Origin: Leptotrichia sp. oral taxon 879 str. F0557
GTDB taxonomy: Bacteria > Fusobacteriota > Fusobacteriia > Fusobacteriales > Leptotrichiaceae
Direction: 5' to 3'
Length of the DNA: 49,667 nucleotides
Assembly: GCF_000469385.1 (NCBI RefSeq)
Contig: NZ_KI271329.1
Span: 1 to 49,667, forward strand
This document shows positions 7,077 to 16,015 of the stretch, one piece after another (the stretch's first letter is position 1; every line of letters starts with the position of its first letter). Position numbers and translations under genes: made by a program. The notes beneath the pieces were generated by a model, which searched no databases, had not been told where the DNA came from, and saw nothing but the letters and a program-made list of their open reading frames with translations.

Positions 7077-8534
7077 TTGGGAAAAAAAGCAGTTCTGGCA
7101 TTTGATTACGGAGCTTCGTCAGGAAGATTGGTTTTGGGTATTTTAAATGAGGATACTAAGAAAATAGAATTGAAGGAAATGCACAGATTTAAAAATTGCT
7201 CTGTTAAATTAAATCAATATGAATATTGGGATTTCCCTTATTTATACAATGAATTAAAAGAAGGATTAAAAAAAGTATTTTCGAAGGAAAGTATTGTTAC
7301 TAGTGAAAATATTGAGGTTCTAGGATTAGGTGTAGATACTTGGGGAGTAGATTACGGATGGATTGATGAAAGAGGAGAATTATTATCGCTTCCTATATGC
7401 TATAGAGACACAAGGACAGAACAGGTTTTTGAAGAAGTTCATAATAAAGTTTCTCTTGAAGAAATATTTAATGAAACAGGAGTTCAGTTTTATTCTTTTA
7501 ATTCAGTTTATCAAATATTTTATGATATACATAAAAGAAAAGTTCTTGAAAAAGGAGCAAAACAGCTTCAATTTATGCCAAATTTATTTGCATATTTTCT
7601 TACAGGAAAAAAATCGTGGGAATATACAATCAGTTCCACTAGCGGAATGGTAAATATTGATAATAAGAAATGGAGCAAAAAAATATTTGAAAAGTTAGAT
7701 ATTCCTGAAAGCATTGTTGGAGATATAGAACATGGAGGTCAAGTTCTTGCACCATTGAAGGAAACTATTCAGAAAGAACTAGGAATAAAACCTTTGAATG
7801 TAATCTTGACTGCATCTCATGATTCAGCAGCCGCAATAGCAGGAGCACCATTAGTAGAAAATTCTTTATATGTAATAAACGGAACATGGTCAATAATTGG
7901 TTTTGAATCAGATGTTCCCGTTGTAAATGAAGAAGCTTTTAAAAATAATATTGTAAATGAAGGCGGAATAGAAAAAAAAGCAAGAGTGCTGAAAATGATA
8001 CCAGGTTTGTGGATACTGCAACAGCTGAAAAAAATATTTAATGAAAAAAATCTTGATATAGATTATTCAGATTTTGGAAATATGGCTAAGAAATCAAACT
8101 TGATTTCATTTGTTGATTTAGAAAATGAAAGATTTTTACACGCTGAAAAGATGGACGTTGAAATAAAAGCATATTGCAAAGAAACTGGGCAAGAAGTTCC
8201 AGAAACAAATGAAGATTTACTAAGAGTGGCATACAACAGTTTAAAGAAACAGTACAATAAGGGTATAGAGGAATTAGAAAAACTGGTTGGAAACAAATTT
8301 ACTTCAATTATAGCAATTGGAGGAGGAATACAGGATAAATTCCTATGTCAGGAAATTTCAGATGAAACAGGTAGAGTAATTAAAGCAGGGCCAATAGAAG
8401 CATCAGCGTTTGGAAATATAATAACACAGTTTATTGCTCTTGGACTTGTTAAAAATTTAGAAGAAGGAAGAGAAATTGTAAAAAATTCTGTAGAAATAAT
8501 AGAATATAAATCTAAAAGAAAGGAGGAAAAATAA
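7077..8534 (+). CDS. FGGY-family sugar kinase of the rhamnulokinase type, probably acting as L-fuculokinase
   Basis: About 485 residues with the FGGY/actin-like ATPase fold: FDYGASSGR near the N-terminus, DTWGVDYG, NGTWSIIGFE near residue 270, and the ADENOSINE-loop IGGGIQDKFLCQ near 415. Along its length it resembles RhaB (WDFPYL, SRDxRT-type YRDTRT, MPNLFAYFLTG, WEYTISSTS) more than FucK. In this operon it must phosphorylate L-fuculose to L-fuculose-1-phosphate, or be bifunctional with L-rhamnulose. The frame is open from GTG 7068, but GTG overlaps the fucA stop and has no ribosome site. TTG at 7077 has TAGGTG at the right distance, so I start there. Confidence 0.85.
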   Translation: MGKKAVLAFDYGASSGRLVLGILNEDTKKIELKEMHRFKNCSVKLNQYEYWDFPYLYNELKEGLKKVFSKESIVTSENIEVLGLGVDTWGVDYGWIDERGELLSLPICYRDTRTEQVFEEVHNKVSLEEIFNETGVQFYSFNSVYQIFYDIHKRKVLEKGAKQLQFMPNLFAYFLTGKKSWEYTISSTSGMVNIDNKKWSKKIFEKLDIPESIVGDIEHGGQVLAPLKETIQKELGIKPLNVILTASHDSAAAIAGAPLVENSLYVINGTWSIIGFESDVPVVNEEAFKNNIVNEGGIEKKARVLKMIPGLWILQQLKKIFNEKNLDIDYSDFGNMAKKSNLISFVDLENERFLHAEKMDVEIKAYCKETGQEVPETNEDLLRVAYNSLKKQYNKGIEELEKLVGNKFTSIIAIGGGIQDKFLCQEISDETGRVIKAGPIEASAFGNIITQFIALGLVKNLEEGREIVKNSVEIIEYKSKRKEEK

Positions 8535-10043
8535 ATGGCTGAAAAAATACTGGAAATGAAAAATATAGTTAAAACTTTTCCAGGAGTAAAAGCTCTGGAT
8601 CATGCTTACATTGATTTGTATGCTGGAGAAGTAAATGCTTTTCTAGGAGAAAACGGTGCTGGGAAGTCAACATTAATGAAGGTTCTTACTGGAGTATATC
8701 AAAAGGATGAAGGTGAGATAATTTACAATGGAAAAAGTGTAAATTTTAAAAATCCTAAAGAAGCGCAGGAAAATGGAATAAGTATAATTTATCAGGAATT
8801 TAACCTGCTTCCTCATCTTTCAGTTGCAGACAATATATTTATTACAAGAGAATTCCAAGGGATGAAAGGGATTGTAAATGAGACTAAACAAAATGAAGAA
8901 GCTCAAAAAATTCTGAATCAGCTAGGATTAAAAATATCACCTGAGGAAAAGGTAATGAATTTAAGTGTAGCAGAACAGCAAATGGTGGAAATAGCAAAAG
9001 CACTTTCAACACATGCAAAAATATTGATTATGGATGAACCAACTGCAGCTCTTACAGACAGGGAAATTGAAAAACTTTTTGAAGTCATTGAAAATCTTAA
9101 AAAGGATGGTGTAGGTATAATTTATATTTCACATAGGATGGAAGAACTTAAAATAATTGCAGATAGAGCAACAGTAATGAGGGATGGTAAATATATAGAC
9201 ACTGTGAATTATAAGGATACAACGAATGATGATTTAATAAAACTGATGGTAGGTAGAGATATAACTGAACAATATCCTGCAAGAAATGTTGAAATTGGTG
9301 AAGCTTTGCTAGAAGTTGAAGATTTGTCATATAAAAAACATGTAAAGGCAATAAATTTCTCAGTTAAAAAAGGAGAAATTTTAGGTGTTGCAGGATTAAT
9401 GGGATCTGGAAGAACAGAAATGGCAAAAGTTATTTTTGGAGCCTATGAAAAATCAGGTGGAAAAGTCTTCATGGAGGGGAAAGAGGTACATATAAAAAAT
9501 CCTAAGGAAGCAATAAAGTTAGGTATCGCATATTTGACAGAGGACAGAAAAAAAGATGGACTTTTTCTTAATTTATCAATAGAAGACAATATTATGATTG
9601 CAAATTTAAATTTAGTATCAGATAAATCAGTCTTAAACAAAGATAAATCTGAAAATATAACAAAGAAATACATAGAAAAAATGAAAATAAAAACTCCATC
9701 AAAAGAACAATTCACAAAAAATCTGAGTGGAGGAAATCAGCAAAAGGTTATATTGGCAAGATGGCTTTGTCAAAATAAGAAAATAGTGATATTTGATGAG
9801 CCTACTAGAGGAATAGATGTAGGAGCGAAAAGAGAAGTTTATAATCTTATGAATGAACTAGTTGAAACAGGAGCAGGGATTATAATGATTTCATCTGAAT
9901 TACCTGAAATACTTGGAATGAGTGATAGAGTAATGATTATGCATGAAGGGAAAATAGGTAATATAATAGATATAAAAGATGCAACAGAAGAAAGAATACT
10001 ATATTTTGCGACAGGAGGAATAAATAAATATGAAAAAGAATAA
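8535..10043 (+). CDS. Sugar ABC transporter, duplicated ATPase subunit (RbsA/MglA family)
   Basis: A 502-residue protein with two fused nucleotide-binding domains, typical of carbohydrate uptake CUT2 systems. Domain 1 has an intact Walker A GENGAGKST near residue 38, a signature loop LSVAEQQ and Walker B LIMDEPTAA. Domain 2 has the degenerate Walker A GLMGSGRTE, signature LSGGNQQ near 396, and IFDEPTRG. It drives import with the permease that overlaps its end and the lipoprotein that follows. Start ATG has AAAGGAGGAAAAATAA directly before it, overlapping the kinase end by design. L-fucose is the likely substrate from operon context; MglA/RbsA homologues also carry ribose and galactose. Confidence 0.93.
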   Translation: MAEKILEMKNIVKTFPGVKALDHAYIDLYAGEVNAFLGENGAGKSTLMKVLTGVYQKDEGEIIYNGKSVNFKNPKEAQENGISIIYQEFNLLPHLSVADNIFITREFQGMKGIVNETKQNEEAQKILNQLGLKISPEEKVMNLSVAEQQMVEIAKALSTHAKILIMDEPTAALTDREIEKLFEVIENLKKDGVGIIYISHRMEELKIIADRATVMRDGKYIDTVNYKDTTNDDLIKLMVGRDITEQYPARNVEIGEALLEVEDLSYKKHVKAINFSVKKGEILGVAGLMGSGRTEMAKVIFGAYEKSGGKVFMEGKEVHIKNPKEAIKLGIAYLTEDRKKDGLFLNLSIEDNIMIANLNLVSDKSVLNKDKSENITKKYIEKMKIKTPSKEQFTKNLSGGNQQKVILARWLCQNKKIVIFDEPTRGIDVGAKREVYNLMNELVETGAGIIMISSELPEILGMSDRVMIMHEGKIGNIIDIKDATEERILYFATGGINKYEKE

Positions 10044-10959
10044 AATAATGCAACAATTGGTTACATTTGCCAGTTTAATAATAATGATAATATTTTTCTC
10101 AATAACATCCAGTCAGTTTTTTTCAATAACAAATTTCATGACAATCGCTTTACAGACTGCTATCATTGGAATTATAGCTATAGGAATGACATTTGTAATA
10201 ATAACAGGAGGTATTGATTTATCAGTAGGTTCCATTGTAGCTTTTTCAGGAGTTATAATGGGAATGGCAATGAAAGCTGGAATTCCTACAATTCTAGCAA
10301 TAATTTTAGGACTAGTAAGTGGTATAGCATGTGGAATAATAAATGGACTATTAGTATCTAAAGCTAATCTGCCTCCATTTATAACTACTTTAGGTTTAAT
10401 GATGATTACTAGAGGACTTGTCTTAGCAATAACAAACGGAATCCCAGTTTCAGGATTAAACGATGGTTTTGATAAATTATCAGGTGGAACAGTATTAGGT
10501 ATTCCAAATCCAGTAATTTATCTAATTATAATAACAGCAGTATTCTCATTTGTACTGAAAAAAACAGTCATTGGAAAATATACTTATGCAGTTGGAAGTA
10601 ACGAAGCTGCTTCAAAACTTTCAGGAGTAAATGTAGATAAAATAAAATTATTTGTATATGGATTAAGTGGTTTTCTATGTGCTATTTCAGGAATTCTTCT
10701 TGCATCAAGATTGATTTCAGCACAACCTACTGAAGGAACAGGGTACGAAATGGATGCCGTTGCCGCAGTAGTAATCGGTGGTGCGAGTCTTATGGGAGGT
10801 TCAGGATCAATTTTAGGAACAATACTAGGAGCCTTTATAATGAGTACATTGAAAAATGGGCTTAATATGCTTAATGTATCAGGATTCTGGCAACAATTTG
10901 CCATAGGAGTAGTAGTACTTGTGGCAGTATATATAGATAGTTTAAAAAATAAAAAATAA
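10030..10959 (+). CDS. Sugar ABC transporter permease (RbsC family)
   Basis: A 309-residue polytopic inner-membrane protein with eight to ten hydrophobic segments and the RbsC-family hallmark GGIDLSVGSIVAFSG near residue 60. Further family marks are PPFITTLG and VIGGASLMGGSGS near 250, the stretch that contacts the ATPase. It begins 14 bases inside the ATPase gene with its own AGGAGGAATAAAT, so translation is probably coupled. It should form the homodimeric channel through which the sugar passes. Confidence 0.93.
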   Translation: MKKNKIMQQLVTFASLIIMIIFFSITSSQFFSITNFMTIALQTAIIGIIAIGMTFVIITGGIDLSVGSIVAFSGVIMGMAMKAGIPTILAIILGLVSGIACGIINGLLVSKANLPPFITTLGLMMITRGLVLAITNGIPVSGLNDGFDKLSGGTVLGIPNPVIYLIIITAVFSFVLKKTVIGKYTYAVGSNEAASKLSGVNVDKIKLFVYGLSGFLCAISGILLASRLISAQPTEGTGYEMDAVAAVVIGGASLMGGSGSILGTILGAFIMSTLKNGLNMLNVSGFWQQFAIGVVVLVAVYIDSLKNKK

Positions 10960-10979
10960 ATTTAAAGGAGAGATTTCTT

Positions 10980-11966
10980 ATGAAAAGGTTATTATTATTT
11001 TTAGTAGTATTTGCAGCGATTCTTAGCTGTGGAAAAAGTGAAGACAAAAAAGATGCTGGAGCAGGACAAGCAGCAAATTCTGGAGGCAAAATTAAAATTG
11101 AATTGGTAAGTAAAGGTTATCAGCATGAATTTTGGAGATCAGTAGAAGCAGGAGCTAAAAAAGCTGGAGAAGAATTAGGAGTAGAAGTAAACTTTATTGG
11201 ACCTGAAAAAGAAACTGAAATTGGTAAACAAGTAGGTATGGTTGAAAACGCAATTAACAAAAAAGTATCTGCGTTAGGAATCGCGGCTCTTGACCCAGAT
11301 GCATTGGCAGTAGTAGCAAAAAAAGCTATGGATGCAAAAATACCAGTTGTAACATTTGATTCAAATGTAAAAGGTGATATTACATCAAGTTTTATTGCGA
11401 CAGATAATAAAGTTGCAGGAGCAATGGCTGGAGAACAACTAGCAAAACTTATAAATGGAAAAGGTAAAGTAGCAGTAGTATCTCATAATCCTGGAACAAC
11501 AACAGCTATAGAAAGAGAAGCTGGATTTAGGGAAGCATTGGCAAAATATCCAGATATTAAAATATTAAATACACAATTTAGTGATGGAGATAAATCAAAA
11601 GCATTGGCAATAACTCTTGATATTATCAATGCAAATCCAGATATTGCAGGAATTTATGGAACAAACGAACCTTCTATTTTTGGTGTTGCTAAAGGAGTAG
11701 AAGAAAAAGGGTTAACTGGTAAAGTAGCTCTAGTAGGAATAGACTCATCTGAAGATTTAGCTAAATTCCTTGAAAAAGGAGTTATCTCAGGACTAGTTAT
11801 ACAAGATCCTTACAATATGGGATATCAAACAGTACAACAATTGTATAAACTTTCAAAAGGTGAAAAAGTTGAAAAAAGAATAGACACAGGAGCAATTCTT
11901 GTAACTAAAGAAAACATAAACAATCCAGATATTACTAAAAAGATGTTTCCTTTTGGAAGAAAATAA
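10980..11966 (+). CDS. Sugar-binding lipoprotein of the ABC transporter (RbsB-like, periplasmic-binding protein family 1)
   Basis: A 328-residue precursor. Residues 1-16 are a lipoprotein signal with lipobox ILSC (Cys 17), then a Gly/Ala/Lys-rich linker, then a ribose-binding-type bilobal domain: VSKGYQHEFWRSVEAGAKKAGEELG, ALDPDAL, PVVTFDSNV, ATDNKVAG, and VGIDSSEDL near 254. A membrane-anchored binding protein is common in Fusobacteriota. It delivers sugar to the RbsC-type permease; L-fucose is inferred from the operon. Start ATG has AAAGGAGAGATT. Confidence 0.92.
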   Translation: MKRLLLFLVVFAAILSCGKSEDKKDAGAGQAANSGGKIKIELVSKGYQHEFWRSVEAGAKKAGEELGVEVNFIGPEKETEIGKQVGMVENAINKKVSALGIAALDPDALAVVAKKAMDAKIPVVTFDSNVKGDITSSFIATDNKVAGAMAGEQLAKLINGKGKVAVVSHNPGTTTAIEREAGFREALAKYPDIKILNTQFSDGDKSKALAITLDIINANPDIAGIYGTNEPSIFGVAKGVEEKGLTGKVALVGIDSSEDLAKFLEKGVISGLVIQDPYNMGYQTVQQLYKLSKGEKVEKRIDTGAILVTKENINNPDITKKMFPFGRK

Positions 11967-11994
11967 ATAAACAAAAATTTAAGGAGTGAGACTA

Positions 11995-13779
11995 ATGAAC
12001 AGATTAAGAGGAGAACTTCCTAAAGTAGGAATTCGACCTGTTATTGATGGAAGAAGAAATGGGGTTAGAGAATCTTTAGAAGAAAAAACAATGGGGATGG
12101 CAAAAAAACTTGCAGAGCTAATTTCTTCCACATTAAGACATCCTAGTGGAGAACCTGTAGAATGCGTAATTTCTGATACAACAATTGGAGGATTTTCTGA
12201 AGCAGCAAAATGTAATCAGAAATTTAAAGATCAGAATGTCGGATTATCAATAACTGTGACACCTTGTTGGTGCTATGGAAGTGAAACAATTGATATGACA
12301 CCTGATATTCCAAAAGCAATTTGGGGATTTAATGGAACAGAAAGACCAGGAGCAGTTTATCTTGCAGCAGCATTGGCAGGACATGCACAACTAGGATTTC
12401 CTGCATTCGGAATTTATGGACACGATGTACAGGATTTATCTGATGATTCCATTCCTGACGATGTAAAAGAAAAATTGCTGAAATTCACAAAAGCTGGATT
12501 GGCTGTTGCAACAATGAAGGACAAATCTTACTTATCTGTAGGTGGAGTTTCCATGGGTATAGCAGGATCTATGGTGAATAGCGAATTCCTTCTAGATTAT
12601 TTGGGAATTCGTCCTGAATTCAAAGATATGAGTGAAATTACTAGAAGAATACAAAATGAGATTTACGATAAGGAAGAATATGAAAAAGCTTTGAAATGGG
12701 TCAAAGAACATTGTAAAGAAGGACTAGATATAAACAAAGTTTCTAGAACAGAGGAAGTTAAAAATAAAGAATGGGAGACAGTTGTGAAAATGACTCTTAT
12801 AATAAGAGACATGATGATTGGAAATCCTAAATTGGCTGAAATGGGATTTGTTGAAGAATCTGAAGGAAATAATGCAATAGTATCAGGTTTCCAAGGACAA
12901 AGACAATGGACAGATTTTATGCCTAATGGTGATTTTTCTGAAGCTATATTAAATTCATCTTTTGACTGGAATGGAATAAGACAAGCTTTTACAGTTGCAA
13001 CTGAAAATGATGCTTTAAATGGAATATCTATGCTGTTTGGACACCTTTTAACTGGAACTGCGCAAATATTTGCAGATGTTAGAACTTATTGGAGTCCAGA
13101 AGCTGTAGAAAGAGTTACAGGTAAAAAATTGACAGGAAAAGCTGAAAATGGAATAATTCACTTAATTAACTCAGGGTCAGCTACGTTAGATGCAACTGGA
13201 GATCAAATAAGAGATGGTAAACGAGTTATGAAACCATACTGGGAAGTTACAGAAGAAGAAGTTAACAATGCCTTAAAATCTACAAGCTGGCCTGCAGCAG
13301 ATTATGATTATTTCAGAGGTGGAGGATTCTCTTCTTGCTTCCTTACAAAAGGAGAAATGCCTGTTACAATGTGCAGAATAAATCTTGTTAAAGGGCAAGG
13401 GCCTGTACTTCAAATTGCTGAAGGATATGCAATTGACATAGACAAAGATATTCATGAATCACTTGATAGCAGAACAAATCCAACTTGGCCAACAACTTGG
13501 TTTGCACCTATACTTACTGGTAAAGGAGCATTTAAAGATGTTTATTCTGTAATGAATAACTGGGGAGCAAATCATGGAGCAATATCTTATGGACATATAG
13601 GTGATGAACTGATAACACTAGCATCTATGCTTAGAATTCCAGTATGTATGCACAATGTAAATCCTGACAGAATATTCCGTCCTAAAGTTTGGGCAAGTTT
13701 TGGAGACATGAATGAAGAAGGTGCTGATTACAGAGCATGTGAAAATTTTGGACCAATTTATAAAAAAATAGGTAAATAA
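11995..13779 (+). CDS. fucI: L-fucose isomerase
   Basis: A 594-residue cytosolic Mn-dependent isomerase converting L-fucose to L-fuculose, close to E. coli FucI (591 residues) throughout. Recognisable stretches are [51 protein letters not shown], the metal-site Glu in EESEGNNAI near residue 335, [14 protein letters not shown] with the metal Asp near 361, and a final WGANHG with the metal His near 525. The frame is open from GTG 11986, but that codon is part of the AAGGAGTGAG ribosome site; ATG 11995 is the better start. This gene fixes the operon as fucose (or the closely related D-arabinose) catabolism. Confidence 0.96.
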   Translation: MNRLRGELPKVGIRPVIDGRRNGVRESLEEKTMGMAKKLAELISSTLRHPSGEPVECVISDTTIGGFSEAAKCNQKFKDQNVGLSITVTPCWCYGSETIDMTPDIPKAIWGFNGTERPGAVYLAAALAGHAQLGFPAFGIYGHDVQDLSDDSIPDDVKEKLLKFTKAGLAVATMKDKSYLSVGGVSMGIAGSMVNSEFLLDYLGIRPEFKDMSEITRRIQNEIYDKEEYEKALKWVKEHCKEGLDINKVSRTEEVKNKEWETVVKMTLIIRDMMIGNPKLAEMGFVEESEGNNAIVSGFQGQRQWTDFMPNGDFSEAILNSSFDWNGIRQAFTVATENDALNGISMLFGHLLTGTAQIFADVRTYWSPEAVERVTGKKLTGKAENGIIHLINSGSATLDATGDQIRDGKRVMKPYWEVTEEEVNNALKSTSWPAADYDYFRGGGFSSCFLTKGEMPVTMCRINLVKGQGPVLQIAEGYAIDIDKDIHESLDSRTNPTWPTTWFAPILTGKGAFKDVYSVMNNWGANHGAISYGHIGDELITLASMLRIPVCMHNVNPDRIFRPKVWASFGDMNEEGADYRACENFGPIYKKIGK

Positions 13780-13806
13780 AAAATATGTAAATGAAGGAGT
13801 AAAAAA

Positions 13807-14232
13807 ATGCTTAAAAACATACCTAAAAATTTAAGTCCAGAATTACTGAAAATATTATGTGAAATGGGACACGGAGATGAAATTGTGATAGGAGATGGAA
13901 ACTTTCCTGCAGCAAGTCATGCACAAAAACTTATTAGATCAGATGCAAGCGGTGTAGCAGAACTTCTAGAATCAATACTAGAAATATTCCCCCTTGATAC
14001 GTATGTAGAAAGTGCAGTTTCATTAATGAAAACAGGAAGTGAGTATGTAGGAGAACCTGAAGTATGGAGTGTTTATAGAAAAACTTTAGAAAAACATGAA
14101 GAATTTAAAGACTTTGAATTTGTAGAAAGATTTGAATTTTATGAAAGAGCAAAAAAGGCATACGCCATAATTGCCACATCTGAAGAAGCTATTTATGCAA
14201 ATGTTATTTTAAAGAAAGGAATTATAAAATAA
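13807..14232 (+). CDS. fucU: L-fucose mutarotase
   Basis: A 141-residue cytosolic RbsD/FucU family protein that interconverts the alpha and beta anomers of L-fucose, giving the isomerase its correct substrate. E. coli FucU has 140 residues. Motifs seen are LSPELLKILCEMGHGDEIVIGDGNFPA, with the catalytic His and Asp, and a C-terminal YAIIATSEEAIYANVILKKG. It is the last gene of the operon, 27 bases after fucI, with a GAAGGAG ribosome site and a terminator at 14261. Confidence 0.95.
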   Translation: MLKNIPKNLSPELLKILCEMGHGDEIVIGDGNFPAASHAQKLIRSDASGVAELLESILEIFPLDTYVESAVSLMKTGSEYVGEPEVWSVYRKTLEKHEEFKDFEFVERFEFYERAKKAYAIIATSEEAIYANVILKKGIIK

Positions 14233-14260
14233 CGTATAAATAACAAATATCAAAATAAGG

Positions 14261-14315
14261 GAACACGATTTTATAGATTTTTTAAGCTTTAAATTTTAAT
14301 CTTTAAATTGTGTTC
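14261..14315 (+). terminator. Terminator of the fucose operon
   Basis: GAACACGATTT (14261-14271) pairs with AAATTGTGTTC (14305-14315), one G-U pair, followed by TTTTTAT. It lies 30 bases after the fucU stop. Confidence 0.75.
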
Positions 14316-14346
14316 TTTTTATCAATTATAAATATTAAAATATTAT

Positions 14347-14375
14347 TTGATAAAAAAACTGTATAGTTATATAAA
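14347..14375 (+). promoter_or_regulatory. Candidate promoter of the LacI-type regulator
   Basis: TTGATA (14347-14352), 17-bp spacer, TATAAA (14370-14375). The leader would be about 250 nt, so a nearer, weaker promoter is possible. Confidence 0.4.
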
Positions 14376-14632
14376 TAAAGAAAAAGATAGCATAAATAAT
14401 AAATTCATGGTATTATATTTTTGAACAGGAACACTAAGAAAGGATCTACATATCATAAATTAATCTATTGCATCAAATTTAGAAAATAATTTTATCATTT
14501 TCAAAAAATAAAAGATATAAAAATAGAAAGTTCTAAACTAATATTGAATATTTACTATGGTTAAATATAATGTAATATTTGCTAATGAATTGATATAAAA
14601 AAATAATATTTATGATTTAAGGAAGTAATATA

Positions 14633-15646
14633 ATGAAAATAGAAGAAATAGCTAAATTATCAGGATTTTCAAAATCAACAGTATCTCGTGTAATTTCAAA
14701 TAATGGTTATGTTAGTAAAGAAACAAAAGAAAAAATATTGAAAATTATTGAAGAGGTAAATTATATACCAAATGGAATCGCTCGTTCCTTGTCTAGCAAT
14801 AAGTCAAATACAGTAGCTGTAATTATACCAGATATTCAAAATTCATATTTTGGAGATATAATAAAAGGAATTTCTAACATAATGGATAAAAATAATTTAC
14901 ATATGCTTGTTTACAGTACTGATGAGAATATAAAAAAAGAAAAAAAAGTATTTCAAAATGTAATTGAGCAAAGACCAAGTGGTATTATCCTTTCGGTATC
15001 TCTTCAGCATCATAAAAAAAAGGATATAAAAGTATTACTTGATTCTGGTATTCCTTTTGTTTTATTTGACAGACAAATTTTTGATGAAACATTTACAGGA
15101 GTATTTTTTGATGATATAAAAGGTGGTTATTTAGCAACAGAAGCACTAATTAATTCAGGACATGAAAATATTGCGATAATTACAGGTCCTTTTTCTACAA
15201 CAAATGGATTAAACAGATTGGAAGGATACAAAAAAGCAATGTTGGAAAAAAACCAAAAAGTATCTGAAGAAAATATATATGAAGGGAATTTTCACTTTGA
15301 TAGCGGATATGAAAACACAAAAAAAATTCTTGAAAAAAATAAGAAAATAACTGCAATCTTTATATGTAATAATGAAATGACTTTAGGAGCATTACAAGCA
15401 ATAAGAGAAAAAAATCTAAAAATACCGGATGACATAGCAATAGTATCCTATGACAATCATAAATATTTTGAAATATTAGGAATAAATATAAGTGCAATAA
15501 ATAGAGATATAGAGGAAACAGGAGTAGAAATAGCAAAACTTTTACTTGAAGAAATGAAAAATAATAACAGAAGTAAGAAAATAGTTATTGTATCTCCTAC
15601 CTTAATTCTCAGAAATTCGGAAAAAGTAGTAAAAATTAAAGATTAA
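14633..15646 (+). CDS. LacI-family transcriptional regulator, probable repressor of the fucose operon
   Basis: A 337-residue protein. Residues 1-55 are the LacI helix-turn-helix and hinge (IEEIAKLSGFSKSTVSRVISNNGYVS, then YIPNGIARSLSS). The rest is a periplasmic-binding-protein-like effector domain (VAVIIPDIQNSYFGDI, PFVLFDRQ, GGYLATEALI, FICNNEMTLGALQA). It probably binds fucose, fuculose or a phosphorylated derivative and represses through the CG-centred palindromes at 6122-6393. Position directly after the operon, in the same direction, supports this local role. Start ATG has AAGGAAG. Effector identity is inference. Confidence 0.9.
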   Translation: MKIEEIAKLSGFSKSTVSRVISNNGYVSKETKEKILKIIEEVNYIPNGIARSLSSNKSNTVAVIIPDIQNSYFGDIIKGISNIMDKNNLHMLVYSTDENIKKEKKVFQNVIEQRPSGIILSVSLQHHKKKDIKVLLDSGIPFVLFDRQIFDETFTGVFFDDIKGGYLATEALINSGHENIAIITGPFSTTNGLNRLEGYKKAMLEKNQKVSEENIYEGNFHFDSGYENTKKILEKNKKITAIFICNNEMTLGALQAIREKNLKIPDDIAIVSYDNHKYFEILGINISAINRDIEETGVEIAKLLLEEMKNNNRSKKIVIVSPTLILRNSEKVVKIKD

Positions 15647-16015
15647 GAATAATAGCGATAATATGAATATTCTTACTACAAAATTAAAATAAAACTAATA
15701 TAATGGCTGTACTATATTTCAGAATAAAAATAGGAGAAGTTAAGAGAAAATTATTTTCAATAAAAATAACAATAAATATAAAAAACATAATGAGAATAAG
15801 AAAAGGTTAAAATTTACTTCGCAATATTATCATTTATCGGAATATTAGTAACAAAACTGTCAACTACAATGAAAAACAGAAATTCAGGAAAATTCAGGAC
15901 TGGATGTATAAATAACACAACCTATAAACTGTAAATACATCCAGAACTTTTTTAGCAAATTTTTTTAATATTTTATATTTGAATTATTACATTTTTATAA
16001 ACATAGCTATTTTAT
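15647..16015. other. Spacer with possible gene remnants
   Basis: No intact gene. A frame from about 15809 reads EKVKIYFAILSFIGILVTKLS, which looks like the hydrophobic core of a signal peptide, and runs to a stop inside the terminator at 15900-15944. It lacks a start codon in frame, so it may be the eroded 5' end of an exported protein gene. A short direct repeat AATTCAGGA(A/C) occurs twice at about 15881-15900. Confidence 0.35.
15900..15944 (+). terminator. Terminator between lacI-type gene and DKNYY cluster
   Basis: CTGGATGTAT (15900-15909) pairs perfectly with ATACATCCAG (15935-15944), followed by AACTTTTTT on the plus strand. It best serves plus-strand transcription from the regulator; on the minus strand the T-run is poor. 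Confidence 0.7.

Larger units (their letters stand above)
14233..14632. other. Spacer between fuc operon and its regulator
   Basis: Non-coding. It holds the operon terminator (14261-14315), a candidate promoter for the LacI gene (14347-14375), and a partial operator-like word AGGAACACTAAG near 14427 that could allow autoregulation. No ORF of note is seen. Confidence 0.5.
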
